A stretch of 64,000 nucleotides of DNA from Hoeflea sp. 108 (GTDB lineage: Bacteria > Pseudomonadota > Alphaproteobacteria > Rhizobiales > Rhizobiaceae). Each line of letters starts with the position of its first letter. The stretch's first letter is position 1. The DNA lies in NCBI RefSeq assembly GCF_000372965.1, contig NZ_KB890024.1, positions 3,722,839-3,786,838 on the forward strand, in the 5' to 3' direction. The translations under genes and the position numbers were made by a program. Below the pieces are notes generated by a model. That model worked only from the letters and a program-made list of their open reading frames with translations. It was not told the origin of the DNA and did no database searches. Positions 16,641 to 24,292 of this stretch are shown here, piece by piece.

Positions 16641-18172
16641 GATGCAGCCCTTTCCTCCCCACGGACGATCGCCCGCATGATCTTTTCCTGGCTCGCCTCG
16701 TGCCCGGCCATCTCGCCGACGATGCGGCCTTCGTTGAGCACATAGATGCGGTCGCAGATGCCAAGCAGCTCCGGCATCTCGGAAGAGATGACCAGGATGC
16801 CCTTACCCTCCTCGGCCAGCTTGTTGATGATGGTGTAGATCTCGTATTTGGCGCCGACGTCGATGCCGCGCGTCGGCTCGTCCAGGATCAGCACGTCGGG
16901 GTTGGCAAACAGCCATTTGGACAGCACCACCTTCTGCTGGTTGCCGCCTGAAAGATTGCCGGTGATCTGATAGACCGACGACGAGCGGATATTAGTCTTG
17001 CGGCGATATTCGTTTGCGACCTTCAGTTCTGCCATGTCGTCGATGACGCCCTTCCTGGACACGCTCGGCAGGTTTGCAATGGTCACATTGTGCTTGATGT
17101 GGTCGATGAGGTTGAGGCCATAGACCTTGCGGTCCTCGGTCGCGTAGGCGAGGCCGTTGGCGACCGCCTTGCCCACTGTCGATGTGTCGGCCTTCTTGCC
17201 GTGCAGCCAGACCTCGCCGCTGATGTTGGTTCCATAGGTGCGGCCAAAGACGCTCATGGCGAATTCGGTGCGGCCCGCACCCATCAAGCCGGCAATGCCG
17301 ACGACCTCGCCCTTGCCGACCTTGACGTCGATACCCTTGATGACCTGGCGTTCCGGGTGCAGCGGATGGTGCACCGTCCAGTTCTTCACCTCGAAGATGG
17401 TCTCGCCGATGTTTGGCGTGCGCGTCGGATAGCGGTCTTCCATCGTGCGTCCGACCATGGAGGTGATGATCCGGTCTTCGGTCACCTCGTCCCTGCCCAT
17501 GGTCTCGATGGTCTGGCCGTCGCGGATGACCGTGACGCGGTCAGCCACCTTCTTCACCTCGTTGAGCTTGTGCGAGATCAGGATCGAGGTCATGCCCTGC
17601 CGCTTGAACTCGAGCAGCAGGTCGAGCAGAGCGGCGCTGTCCTTTTCCGAAAGGCTGGCCGTCGGCTCGTCGAGGATCAAAAGCTTCACCTCCTTGGCCA
17701 GGGCCTTGGCGATCTCGACCAGCTGCTGCTTGCCGGTGCCGATATTGGTGATGAGCGTGTCGGGATTTTCGCGCAGGCCGACCTTGCGCAGCAATTCGGC
17801 GGCGCGGCGGCGCGCCATGTTCCAGTCGATGATGCCGAAGCGGGTCTGCTCGTTGCCGAGGAAGATGTTCTCGGCGATCGAAAGCAGCGGCACCAGGGCC
17901 AGTTCCTGATGGATGATGACGATGCCGACGCGCTCGCTGTCATGGATGCCATGGAAACGGCACTCGCGCCCTTCGTAGTGGATCGCTCCCTCGTAGGTTC
18001 CGTGCGGATAGACGCCCGAGAGAACTTTCATCAGCGTGGACTTGCCGGCGCCGTTCTCGCCGACGATGGCATGGATCTCGCCTGCCTCGACGCTCAGATT
18101 GACGTTCGACAAGGCCTTTACGCCCGGAAACGTCTTGGTGATGTCGCGCATCTCCAGGATGGTCTGGCCCAT
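16637..18172 (-). CDS. gguA: Multiple-sugar ABC transporter ATP-binding protein GguA
   Basis: ATPase of the ChvE-GguAB importer, 511 residues with two nucleotide-binding cassettes. The first has Walker A GENGAGKSTLMK and Walker B LILDEPTASLSEKD. The second has the signature NLSGGNQQKVVLSKW and Walker B LILDEPTRGIDVG. The ATG at 18172 follows GGGAGAGG; a longer in-frame opening upstream is not used. It is preceded by an 11-base hairpin at 18240-18265 in the 101-base gap after chvE and is coupled to gguB by a four-base overlap. Confidence 0.95.
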   Translation of the reverse strand: MGQTILEMRDITKTFPGVKALSNVNLSVEAGEIHAIVGENGAGKSTLMKVLSGVYPHGTYEGAIHYEGRECRFHGIHDSERVGIVIIHQELALVPLLSIAENIFLGNEQTRFGIIDWNMARRRAAELLRKVGLRENPDTLITNIGTGKQQLVEIAKALAKEVKLLILDEPTASLSEKDSAALLDLLLEFKRQGMTSILISHKLNEVKKVADRVTVIRDGQTIETMGRDEVTEDRIITSMVGRTMEDRYPTRTPNIGETIFEVKNWTVHHPLHPERQVIKGIDVKVGKGEVVGIAGLMGAGRTEFAMSVFGRTYGTNISGEVWLHGKKADTSTVGKAVANGLAYATEDRKVYGLNLIDHIKHNVTIANLPSVSRKGVIDDMAELKVANEYRRKTNIRSSSVYQITGNLSGGNQQKVVLSKWLFANPDVLILDEPTRGIDVGAKYEIYTIINKLAEEGKGILVISSEMPELLGICDRIYVLNEGRIVGEMAGHEASQEKIMRAIVRGEERAAS

Positions 18173-18239
18173 CGTCCTCTCCCGTTCGGACAAGCTCAGG
18201 CGGATGCCGGACATTGTAGCCTACAAAGGCTGGATGGAA

Positions 18240-18265
18240 ACCGGAAGGCCCGAGGGCCTTCCGGT
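18240..18265 (-). promoter_or_regulatory. Intercistronic hairpin after chvE
   Basis: ACCGGAAGGCC and its perfect complement enclose a CGAG tetraloop, eight bases downstream of the chvE stop. Only a short T stretch follows on the minus strand. Such stems after binding-protein genes commonly protect the upstream mRNA and lower expression of the membrane components. Confidence 0.75.
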
Positions 18266-18273
18266 CGCAACGA

Positions 18274-19341
18274 TCACTTCAGGTCGTCGGCCTTGATGTA
18301 GCCCGACTTGACCACGATTTCCTCGTAGTTCGACTTGTCGACCGACACCGGCTCGAGCAGGTAGGACGGGACCACCTTGACGCCGTTGTTGTAGGTCTTC
18401 TCGTCGTTGATCTCCGGCTTGCCGCCGGCAAGTGCGGCGTCCACCAGATTTGCGGTCACCTTGGCGAGCTCGCGCGTATCCTTGAACACGGTCGAGTACT
18501 GTTCACCGGCGATGATCGCCTTGACCGAAGGCGTCTCGGCGTCCTGGCCGGAGATGATCGGCCACGGCTGGTCCGCAGTGCCGTAGCCGACGCCGCGCAG
18601 CGACGAGATGATGCCGCGCGACAGGCCGTCATAGGGGGCCAGAACGGCATCGACGCGGCTGCCGTCCGAGTAGTTGGCCGACAGGATGTTGTCCATACGG
18701 GCCTGGGCAACGGCGGCATCCCAGCGCAGCGTTCCGACCTTCTGCATGCCCATCTGGCCGGACTTCACCACCAGCACGCCCTTGTCGATCAGCGGCTGCA
18801 GCACGCTCATGGCGCCGTCGTAGAAGAAGAAGGCGTTGTTGTCGTCGGGCGAGCCGCCGAACAGCTCGATATTGAACGGACCCGGCTTTTCGGGATAGCC
18901 GAGGCCCTTGAGCAGCGAATTGGCCTGGAGCACACCGACTTTGAAATTGTCGAAGGTGGTGTAATAGTCGACGTTCGGGCTCTGGCGGATCAGCCGGTCA
19001 TAGGCCACCACGATCGAGCCGCCGTCATGCGCCTTCTGCAGCACGTCGCTCAGCGTGGTACCGTCGATCGAAGCGACCACCAGGGCCTTCGCCCCCTTGG
19101 TCACCATGTTTTCGATCTGGGCCAGCTGGTTGGGGATGTCGTCTTCGGCATATTGCAGGTCGACGGTATAGCCCTTTGCCTCGAGCGCGGCCTTCAGCTC
19201 GTTGCCGTCGCTGATCCAGCGCAGCGAAGACTTGGTCGGCATCGCAATGCCGATGGCGCCCTTGTCCTGGGCGTGGGCCTGATAGGACATGGCGGCGAGG
19301 CTCACCGCGAGTGCGGCGACGAGTGTCTTGATGATCTTCAC
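18274..19341 (-). CDS. chvE: ChvE-type multiple-sugar periplasmic binding protein
   Basis: Binds galactose, arabinose, glucose, fucose, xylose and acidic sugars; in Agrobacterium ChvE also relays sugar signals to the VirA kinase. The 355-residue precursor has a signal peptide ending at about QAHA (residue 24). The mature part matches ChvE closely as I remember it: GIAMPTKSSLRWISDG, EDDIPNQLAQIENM, VASIDGTTLSDVL, FNIELFGGSPDDNNAFFFY, VLAPYDGLSRGI and FKDTRELAKVT. It leads the operon with gguA and gguB and diverges from the gbpR regulator. Whether it interacts with a sensor kinase here is unknown; no virA is present in the window. Confidence 0.95.
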   Translation of the reverse strand: MKIIKTLVAALAVSLAAMSYQAHAQDKGAIGIAMPTKSSLRWISDGNELKAALEAKGYTVDLQYAEDDIPNQLAQIENMVTKGAKALVVASIDGTTLSDVLQKAHDGGSIVVAYDRLIRQSPNVDYYTTFDNFKVGVLQANSLLKGLGYPEKPGPFNIELFGGSPDDNNAFFFYDGAMSVLQPLIDKGVLVVKSGQMGMQKVGTLRWDAAVAQARMDNILSANYSDGSRVDAVLAPYDGLSRGIISSLRGVGYGTADQPWPIISGQDAETPSVKAIIAGEQYSTVFKDTRELAKVTANLVDAALAGGKPEINDEKTYNNGVKVVPSYLLEPVSVDKSNYEEIVVKSGYIKADDLK

Positions 19342-19560
19342 CTTCTCTCTCCCTTGTGAAATGCCGGCGCGCGGGCACGAACGCTCGCGCGTGGCCTCGC
19401 CATGAATGGCGCGGCAAAGCCAGATCTGCGTGTCATCCTCCAGGGTCGCGAGCGCTGCGTCTCCTCCGCTCGATGAGCCAACCGGGCTGGCATCGAACTC
19501 GCGACGATGACAAGTTCACGGACGAAACCATAACAGTCAAATGCAAATATCGGCTGTTCC

Positions 19561-19581
19561 TATGCCATTTACGATATGCCA
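19561..19581. promoter_or_regulatory. Direct repeat TATGCCA-N7-TATGCCA in the chvE-gbpR gap
   Basis: Two identical heptamers start 14 bases apart, 37 bases before the gbpR start, in the 276-base divergent gap. LysR regulators often bind repeated or T-N11-A sites in such gaps, so this is a candidate GbpR site or part of the promoter. Confidence 0.35.
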
Positions 19582-19617
19582 GACTGTGGGATCGCCTCCT
19601 GTAGGAAAGCATCGCAC

Positions 19618-20604
19618 ATGGTCGATCTCGCCACTGACGCCAGAGTGCCCGGCGCCCATGTGCGGCTGAACGAGAGTGAGACGCTGCTGCGCAGCGGCCT
19701 CAAGCTCAGGCACATGCGCATGGTCGTGGCACTCGACGACCACGGACAGATCAGCGCCGCAGCCCAGCTCATGAACATGTCGCAGCCGGCCGCCTCGCGG
19801 ATGATCGCGGAGATCGAGGGCATCATCGGCGTCGACATCTGCGAAAGGCTGCCGCGCGGCGTGAGACTCACCTCCTATGGTGCCGCGCTCGCCCGTCGCG
19901 GCCGCGCCATCCTGCTCGAGATGCAGCAGGTCGACCGCGAGATTTCCGATCTCAAATCGGGCAAGGGCGGCTCGGTTGCGATGGGTGCGGTGACGGCGCC
20001 GGCGATCGAACTGGCGGTGCCGGCGATCCGCAAGATCCGCGAGCGCTATCCCCGCGTCGAAATCAGCGTCCAGGTCGAAACAAGTGCGGTCCTGGCCCGC
20101 GAGCTGCTCGCTTCGCGCCACGACTTCATCATCGCCCGCATTCCCGACGATCTCGATCCACGCTTGTTCGACAGCCGCATCATCGGCGTCGAAAAGGCCT
20201 GTCTGATCGCCCGGCGCGGCCACCCTCTCACTTCAGGCGGCACCGTCGACCTGGAAAGGCTCGCCGAATACGATTGGGTGTTCCAGCCGGGCGGCTCGCT
20301 GTTGCGCCAGACCATGCAGGGCATCTTCATGAGCCGCAACGTGCGCATGCCCGACCGCGTCCTCAACACCAGTTCGCTGCTGCTCACCCTGGTCATGGTG
20401 GCGCAAACCGACGCCATCGCGCCCATTGCCATCGAGGTCGCCGATTTCGTCAACAGCAAGAACGGCCTCGCCGGGTCGATCGAGGTCGTGCCGATCCCGT
20501 TCGAGATCAACGTCCAGCCCTACAGCCTGATCACCGTCCGCGGCCGCACGCTCTCGCCCACCGCGCAGCTGCTGCACGATCACATCCTGCGCGAGATCGC
20601 GTAG
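19618..20604 (+). CDS. gbpR: LysR-family sugar-responsive regulator GbpR
   Basis: Controls the divergent chvE operon in response to sugars. The 328-residue protein has an N-terminal LysR helix-turn-helix (ALDDHGQISAAAQLMNMSQPAASRMIAEIEG, here cited as residues about 37-67 by its ends ALDDHG and IAEIEG) followed by a substrate domain with MGAVTAPAIELAVP and the effector-pocket strand EISVQVETSAVLARELL. In Agrobacterium GbpR, divergent to chvE, activates it with galactose or arabinose and represses it without. The ATG at 19618 has AGGAAAG upstream; an in-frame ATG 42 bases earlier is possible. It converges on the serine-hydrolase operon across a terminator-like hairpin. Confidence 0.9.
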   Translation: MVDLATDARVPGAHVRLNESETLLRSGLKLRHMRMVVALDDHGQISAAAQLMNMSQPAASRMIAEIEGIIGVDICERLPRGVRLTSYGAALARRGRAILLEMQQVDREISDLKSGKGGSVAMGAVTAPAIELAVPAIRKIRERYPRVEISVQVETSAVLARELLASRHDFIIARIPDDLDPRLFDSRIIGVEKACLIARRGHPLTSGGTVDLERLAEYDWVFQPGGSLLRQTMQGIFMSRNVRMPDRVLNTSSLLLTLVMVAQTDAIAPIAIEVADFVNSKNGLAGSIEVVPIPFEINVQPYSLITVRGRTLSPTAQLLHDHILREIA

Positions 20605-20615
20605 CAATGACGCCT

Positions 20616-20645
20616 TCACCGGCATGGCGAAGCCGTGACCGGTGA
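20616..20645. terminator. Bidirectional terminator-like hairpin between gbpR and the serine-hydrolase operon
   Basis: TCACCGGCATGGC pairs with GCCGTG-A-CCGGTGA around a GAA loop, with one wobble pair and one bulged A. It lies in the 73-base gap between two convergent stops. No long T run is present. Confidence 0.55.
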
Positions 20646-20677
20646 GAGGGGCTATTGGGCCCGAAAAGCCCGACGCC

Positions 20678-21856
20678 TCAAACTCTCGTGCACAGCGCCT
20701 CGAAGAAGGCCACATTGTCGAGGTCGAGCGGATCGTCCACCGGCAGCGCCTGCGACGACATCTTGGCGATGACCACCTCTGCCTTCGGGTCGACATAGAG
20801 CCACTGGCCGTGGATGCCGATGCCGCAATAGGCTTGGGCAGCATTGCCGCTCTGGTACCACTTGTTGCGATAGCGGCCGCCGGCGAACAGGTTGGTCATG
20901 TCGCCGCGCTGCCAGGCGGCCGCATCGCCGCCATGGATCGTATCCTCGACCCAGGCCTGCGGCACGATGCGCCCGCCTTCCGACGTACCTCCCTGGCGCA
21001 TCATCTCGCCGACGCGGGCAAGGTCGCGCACCGCCATCGACACGCCGCCGGCCGCGCGCGCCGAGCCCTCCTTGTCGACGGTGACGAAGCCGTCGCGCTT
21101 GGCGCCCAGCGGCTTCCACAGCCTGTCGGACATGAGGTCGGCGTAGCGCTGGCCCGATGCACGCTCGACGATGATGCCGAGCAGGTCGGAGTTGGGCGAG
21201 CGGTAGCGGAAGGTCTGGCCGTGCGGTTCGTTCAGCTGCTGCAGCGTGACGAGGAATTCTCGCAGCGACTCCGCCCCGCCGCCGGGGTTCCACATCGTGG
21301 CGCGGCGATAACGCGCAAACAGGCTCTCGGGGTCGAGATAGGCTTCCTCGAAGTCGAGCGCGACGGTCATGTCGAGCACATGCCGCACGCTGGCATTGGC
21401 ATAGACAGAGCCCTTGGCCTCCGGCACGTAGTCGGTCACCGGCGCGTTCGGATCGAGCTTGCCTTCGCCCTCCAGCGCGCCGGCGAGGATCGCCGTCAGC
21501 GACTTCGAGATCGAGAAGATGATGTGACGTGCATCTGGCTTCATGGTCGGCGCGAACCAGTCGCCGACGAAGCGCCCCTTCTTCATCACGGTCAGCGCGT
21601 CGGTCGACGAGCGTGCGAGGAAATCGGCGACCGTCTCGCTCTTGCCGTTGATCTCGACCGTCTCGCCGAGGAGGCCGCCGAAATCGACCGGGGCGGCCTC
21701 GAGATTGCCTTCGCGCGCCGCGATCCGCGTGCTGGTCACCATCTCCGCGACATTCTGGAAGGCCCAGCGGTTGAAAGGCTGCTCGCGCCAGTTGCCCAGG
21801 CTCAGATCCTTGCGGGCGAAGCCGAACATGCGCTCGAACGCGGTGGAAGTCGTCAT
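20678..21856 (-). CDS. Serine hydrolase of beta-lactamase fold (class C/NylB/EstB-like), copy B
   Basis: A 392-residue cytoplasmic-looking hydrolase without a signal peptide. It has the nucleophile motif S115-I-S-K118 (FSISKSL), a class C-type Tyr motif around FRYRSPNSD and a late HGQWLY strand in the place of the KTG triad. The family includes 6-aminohexanoate-dimer hydrolase, EstB esterases and D-aminopeptidases. Amide or ester hydrolysis of a polyamine conjugate is suggested by the operon, which otherwise encodes a polyamine-type importer and an amidohydrolase. It is paralogous to the gene just upstream, sharing NRWAFQ near the N-terminus. The ATG at 21856 follows AAGGA; the frame upstream of it overlaps the paralogue and is not coding. 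Confidence 0.85.
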   Translation of the reverse strand: MTTSTAFERMFGFARKDLSLGNWREQPFNRWAFQNVAEMVTSTRIAAREGNLEAAPVDFGGLLGETVEINGKSETVADFLARSSTDALTVMKKGRFVGDWFAPTMKPDARHIIFSISKSLTAILAGALEGEGKLDPNAPVTDYVPEAKGSVYANASVRHVLDMTVALDFEEAYLDPESLFARYRRATMWNPGGGAESLREFLVTLQQLNEPHGQTFRYRSPNSDLLGIIVERASGQRYADLMSDRLWKPLGAKRDGFVTVDKEGSARAAGGVSMAVRDLARVGEMMRQGGTSEGGRIVPQAWVEDTIHGGDAAAWQRGDMTNLFAGGRYRNKWYQSGNAAQAYCGIGIHGQWLYVDPKAEVVIAKMSSQALPVDDPLDLDNVAFFEALCTRV

Positions 21857-21888
21857 GATATGTCCTTGCTTGTTGATCGTACGGCCGT

Positions 21889-23085
21889 TCAGGCGAGCGC
21901 AGCTGATATCGCGTGGATGGCCTTGAGCGTCGCCACCGAATAGGCGACGGACGTGAATTCGGGCCAGGTCGACAGCTTCACCGTCACCATGCGGCTGTCC
22001 CAGTCGATATGGATCAGCTGCCCGAACACACCTCGGCACATCAAGGCGCGTGAGCGCGGGTCCTCGATCCAGAACTGGTTGCGGTAGCTGCCCTCGGGCA
22101 TCGAGGCGCTGTAGTTGGGGCCGTGCACGCCATTGCGCGTTTCGGCGATCCAGTCGGCTGGAACGATGCCGGCGCCGTTTTCGAGAATCGTCTGGCCGAA
22201 GCGCGCATAGTCGCGCAGCGTCGCGTTGAAGCCGCCGTCGGCCAGCGCATAGCCGGCGCTGTCGACGGTGAAATAGGCGCTCTCCTCGGCGCCGATCTTC
22301 TGCCACAGCTCTTCGGACACCAGCTGCGCCAGCCGCTTGCCGGTCGCCCGCTCCATGATGAAGGCAAGCACGTCGGTTTCGATCGAGCGGTATTCGAAGG
22401 CAGCGCCATGCGGGCGCGTGGTGCCTGTCAGCCGCTGGATCAATTCGAACACATGTTTCGGCCACTGGAAGCCGGGATCGGTCCCTGATGGAACCGGCTT
22501 CCAGCCGCAGGCGACATCGACCTGGCCGATGTCGGAATAGGGATCGGTGTAGGCTTCGCTGAAGCGCACGCCCGTGGTCATGTCGAGCACGTGCTGGACG
22601 GTGGCTCCGTTCCAGCCGGTCGCTGCAAGCTCCGGCAGATAGTCGGTCACCAGCTTCCTGGGGTCGACGATGCCTCGTCCGGCGAGGATACCGAACACGC
22701 TACCCGTCACCGACTTTGCCACCGATTGCGACAGATGCGGCGTGCGCGGCGTCATGCCGTTGTAGTAGCGCTCATAGGCGATCTTGCCGTCCTTGAGCAC
22801 CAGGAGGCCGTCGGTGTAAGTCTCATCGAGCAGGCCCGACAGCGTCGTTGCCCTGCCCTCGCTGTCGGTCACAGCGAGCTGGTCGAGATCGATCTCCGCA
22901 CGCGGCAAGGCGCGCACCGGGCCTTCGCCGCGCCACACCTCGACCGTCGGCACCATCTCGCGCACATGCTGGAAGGCCCAGCGATTCCATGGCGGCATGT
23001 CCCATGCCGCCTTCGGCACGGGCATTGCGGGCGGCGAGCCCTGCATGATCGGAGGCACGTTTTCGCTGTTGCGGTACGAGCTCAT
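21889..23085 (-). CDS. Serine hydrolase of beta-lactamase fold (class C/NylB/EstB-like), copy A
   Basis: A 398-residue paralogue of the next gene. The nucleophile motif is S121-V-A-K124 (LSQSVAKSVTG). FEYRSIETD takes the place of the Tyr motif, and the C-terminal catalytic strand reads GQLIHIDWD. It lacks a signal peptide, so it probably acts on imported substrate. The order binding proteins, copy A, copy B puts both hydrolases at the end of the transporter operon, 32 bases apart. Two divergent copies suggest different substrates in parallel with the two binding proteins. The ATG at 23085 has GAGGGTGATACC upstream. Exact specificity (ester, amide or peptide) cannot be read from sequence. Confidence 0.85.
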   Translation of the reverse strand: MSSYRNSENVPPIMQGSPPAMPVPKAAWDMPPWNRWAFQHVREMVPTVEVWRGEGPVRALPRAEIDLDQLAVTDSEGRATTLSGLLDETYTDGLLVLKDGKIAYERYYNGMTPRTPHLSQSVAKSVTGSVFGILAGRGIVDPRKLVTDYLPELAATGWNGATVQHVLDMTTGVRFSEAYTDPYSDIGQVDVACGWKPVPSGTDPGFQWPKHVFELIQRLTGTTRPHGAAFEYRSIETDVLAFIMERATGKRLAQLVSEELWQKIGAEESAYFTVDSAGYALADGGFNATLRDYARFGQTILENGAGIVPADWIAETRNGVHGPNYSASMPEGSYRNQFWIEDPRSRALMCRGVFGQLIHIDWDSRMVTVKLSTWPEFTSVAYSVATLKAIHAISAALA

Positions 23086-23114
23086 GGTATCACCCTCGCG
23101 CAGCCGGGATGCTT

Positions 23115-23140
23115 GGGGTCCGGCGCGAACGCCGGACCCC
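23115..23140 (-). promoter_or_regulatory. Intercistronic hairpin after binding-protein gene 1 of the polyamine-type importer
   Basis: GGGGTCCGGCG and its perfect complement flank a CGAA loop, between the binding-protein stop and the first serine-hydrolase start. No T run follows, so partial termination or mRNA protection is more likely than full termination. Confidence 0.75.
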
Positions 23141-23154
23141 GCAGTCGAAACTGC

Positions 23155-24189
23155 TTACTTCTGCAGGTCGGTCCAGATGCGGGTGTAGATCGCATCCGCT
23201 TCCGGCGAGCACATCAGCGCCATCTTGCCATGCGCCTTGCTTTCCTCCGGAATGACGATCTCCGGCGCATCCTTCATGTCGGCTGGCATGAACTTGTCCG
23301 AGCCGGCAATGCCGTTGGCATAGCGGTGGAAGGCGGACAGGCCAGCGGCCACTTCCGGGTCCATGATGAAGTTCTGGAACAGCTTGGCGTTCTCGGCGTT
23401 CTTGGCGTCCTTCAGGACGACCACGTTGTCGCTCCAGTAGGTGAAGCCTTCCTTCGGATAGCCGAAATGCACCTCGGGGCGTGCCAGGCGAATGCGCAGG
23501 CCGGCACCGTTCCAGGTGCTCGAGGCCTGGAAGTCGCCGGCCTTCATCTTGTCGACGGCGCCATATTCCATGGCCACCCAGTTCGGCTTGGCGGCAACAA
23601 GGAGGTCGCGCACCTTCTTCAGCACGTCCTTGTCGGTCGTGCACTGCTCGCCGCCGACATAGTGGACGGCGGCCGTGACCACGTCCTTCATTTCAGGAAC
23701 GACGTTGACCTTGCCCTTCAGCTCGTCGGGCGTGTCGAAGAGGATCTTCCAGGTGTTGATGTCGCCCTTGTAGGTGTTGGTATTGACGACCACGCCGAGC
23801 GTACCCCAGGCCCACGGCACCGAATATTTGCGGCCGGGGTCGAACTCGGGGTTGGCCCATTCGGGCGCGACGTTCTTGAAGTTCTCCATGCCGCCGGGAT
23901 TGGTCTCGAGCAGCAGGCCTTCGTTGATCCAGATCGGCAGGTGGGTCTGCGACGGCACCACGATGTCGAAGCCGCTGCCACCCTGGCGCACCTTGGCGAG
24001 CGCGGTCTCGTTCGAGTCGTAGTCGGTGATCGTCACCTTGACCTGGTACTTGTCCTCGAACTTCTTGATGACTTCGGGGTTGGTGTAGTTGCCCCAGTTG
24101 TAGATGTTGAGCTGGCCCTCGGCGCGGCCGAGGCCGGTCGCCGCAAGCAGCGCGATCGCCGCAACAGCAGTGGACATGATTGGTTTCAC
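23155..24189 (-). CDS. Polyamine-type periplasmic binding protein (PotD/PotF family), copy 1
   Basis: Delivers substrate to the importer encoded upstream. The 344-residue precursor starts at a GTG (24187-24189) placed seven bases after AAAGGAG. Its signal peptide runs VKPIMSTAVAAIALLAATGLGRA. Mature landmarks are LNIYNWGNYTNPEVIKKFE (the PotD/F opening), GGSGFDIVVPSQ, KYSVPWAWGTLGVVVN and a C-terminal CSPEADAIYTRIW. It is a close paralogue of the next binding protein, roughly 70% identical by eye, with differences in likely ligand-lining stretches such as FTYWSDN versus YGLWSDN. Putrescine, spermidine or an acylated derivative is the expected ligand from family and context. Confidence 0.88.
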   Translation of the reverse strand: MKPIMSTAVAAIALLAATGLGRAEGQLNIYNWGNYTNPEVIKKFEDKYQVKVTITDYDSNETALAKVRQGGSGFDIVVPSQTHLPIWINEGLLLETNPGGMENFKNVAPEWANPEFDPGRKYSVPWAWGTLGVVVNTNTYKGDINTWKILFDTPDELKGKVNVVPEMKDVVTAAVHYVGGEQCTTDKDVLKKVRDLLVAAKPNWVAMEYGAVDKMKAGDFQASSTWNGAGLRIRLARPEVHFGYPKEGFTYWSDNVVVLKDAKNAENAKLFQNFIMDPEVAAGLSAFHRYANGIAGSDKFMPADMKDAPEIVIPEESKAHGKMALMCSPEADAIYTRIWTDLQK

Positions 24190-24246
24190 AGCGGGTCTCC
24201 TTTTTTTGTTGGCTGTGAGCACCCTGCCAGCGGCAGGCTACAGTCA

Positions 24247-24277
24247 CATCACAGCCGGAGCGCGTCCGGCTGTGATG
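24247..24277 (-). promoter_or_regulatory. Intercistronic hairpin after binding-protein gene 2 of the polyamine-type importer
   Basis: CATCACAGCCGGA and its perfect 13-base complement enclose GCGCG, 15 bases after the stop of copy 2 and before copy 1. A T-rich tract (seven T, read on plus) lies nearer copy 1 at about 24201-24207, but on the transcript it is an A run. Confidence 0.75.
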
Positions 24278-24292
24278 GTTCCTGGCGAACGC

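Noticed and set aside
20678..22465. A possible 595-residue fused serine hydrolase
   Set aside because: The extra N-terminal part overlaps the paralogous gene in another frame and lacks motifs; a ribosome site and family start exist at 21856.
20678..23085. Beta-lactamase resistance genes
   Set aside because: No signal peptides and no classical KTG motif; the context is a catabolic transporter operon.
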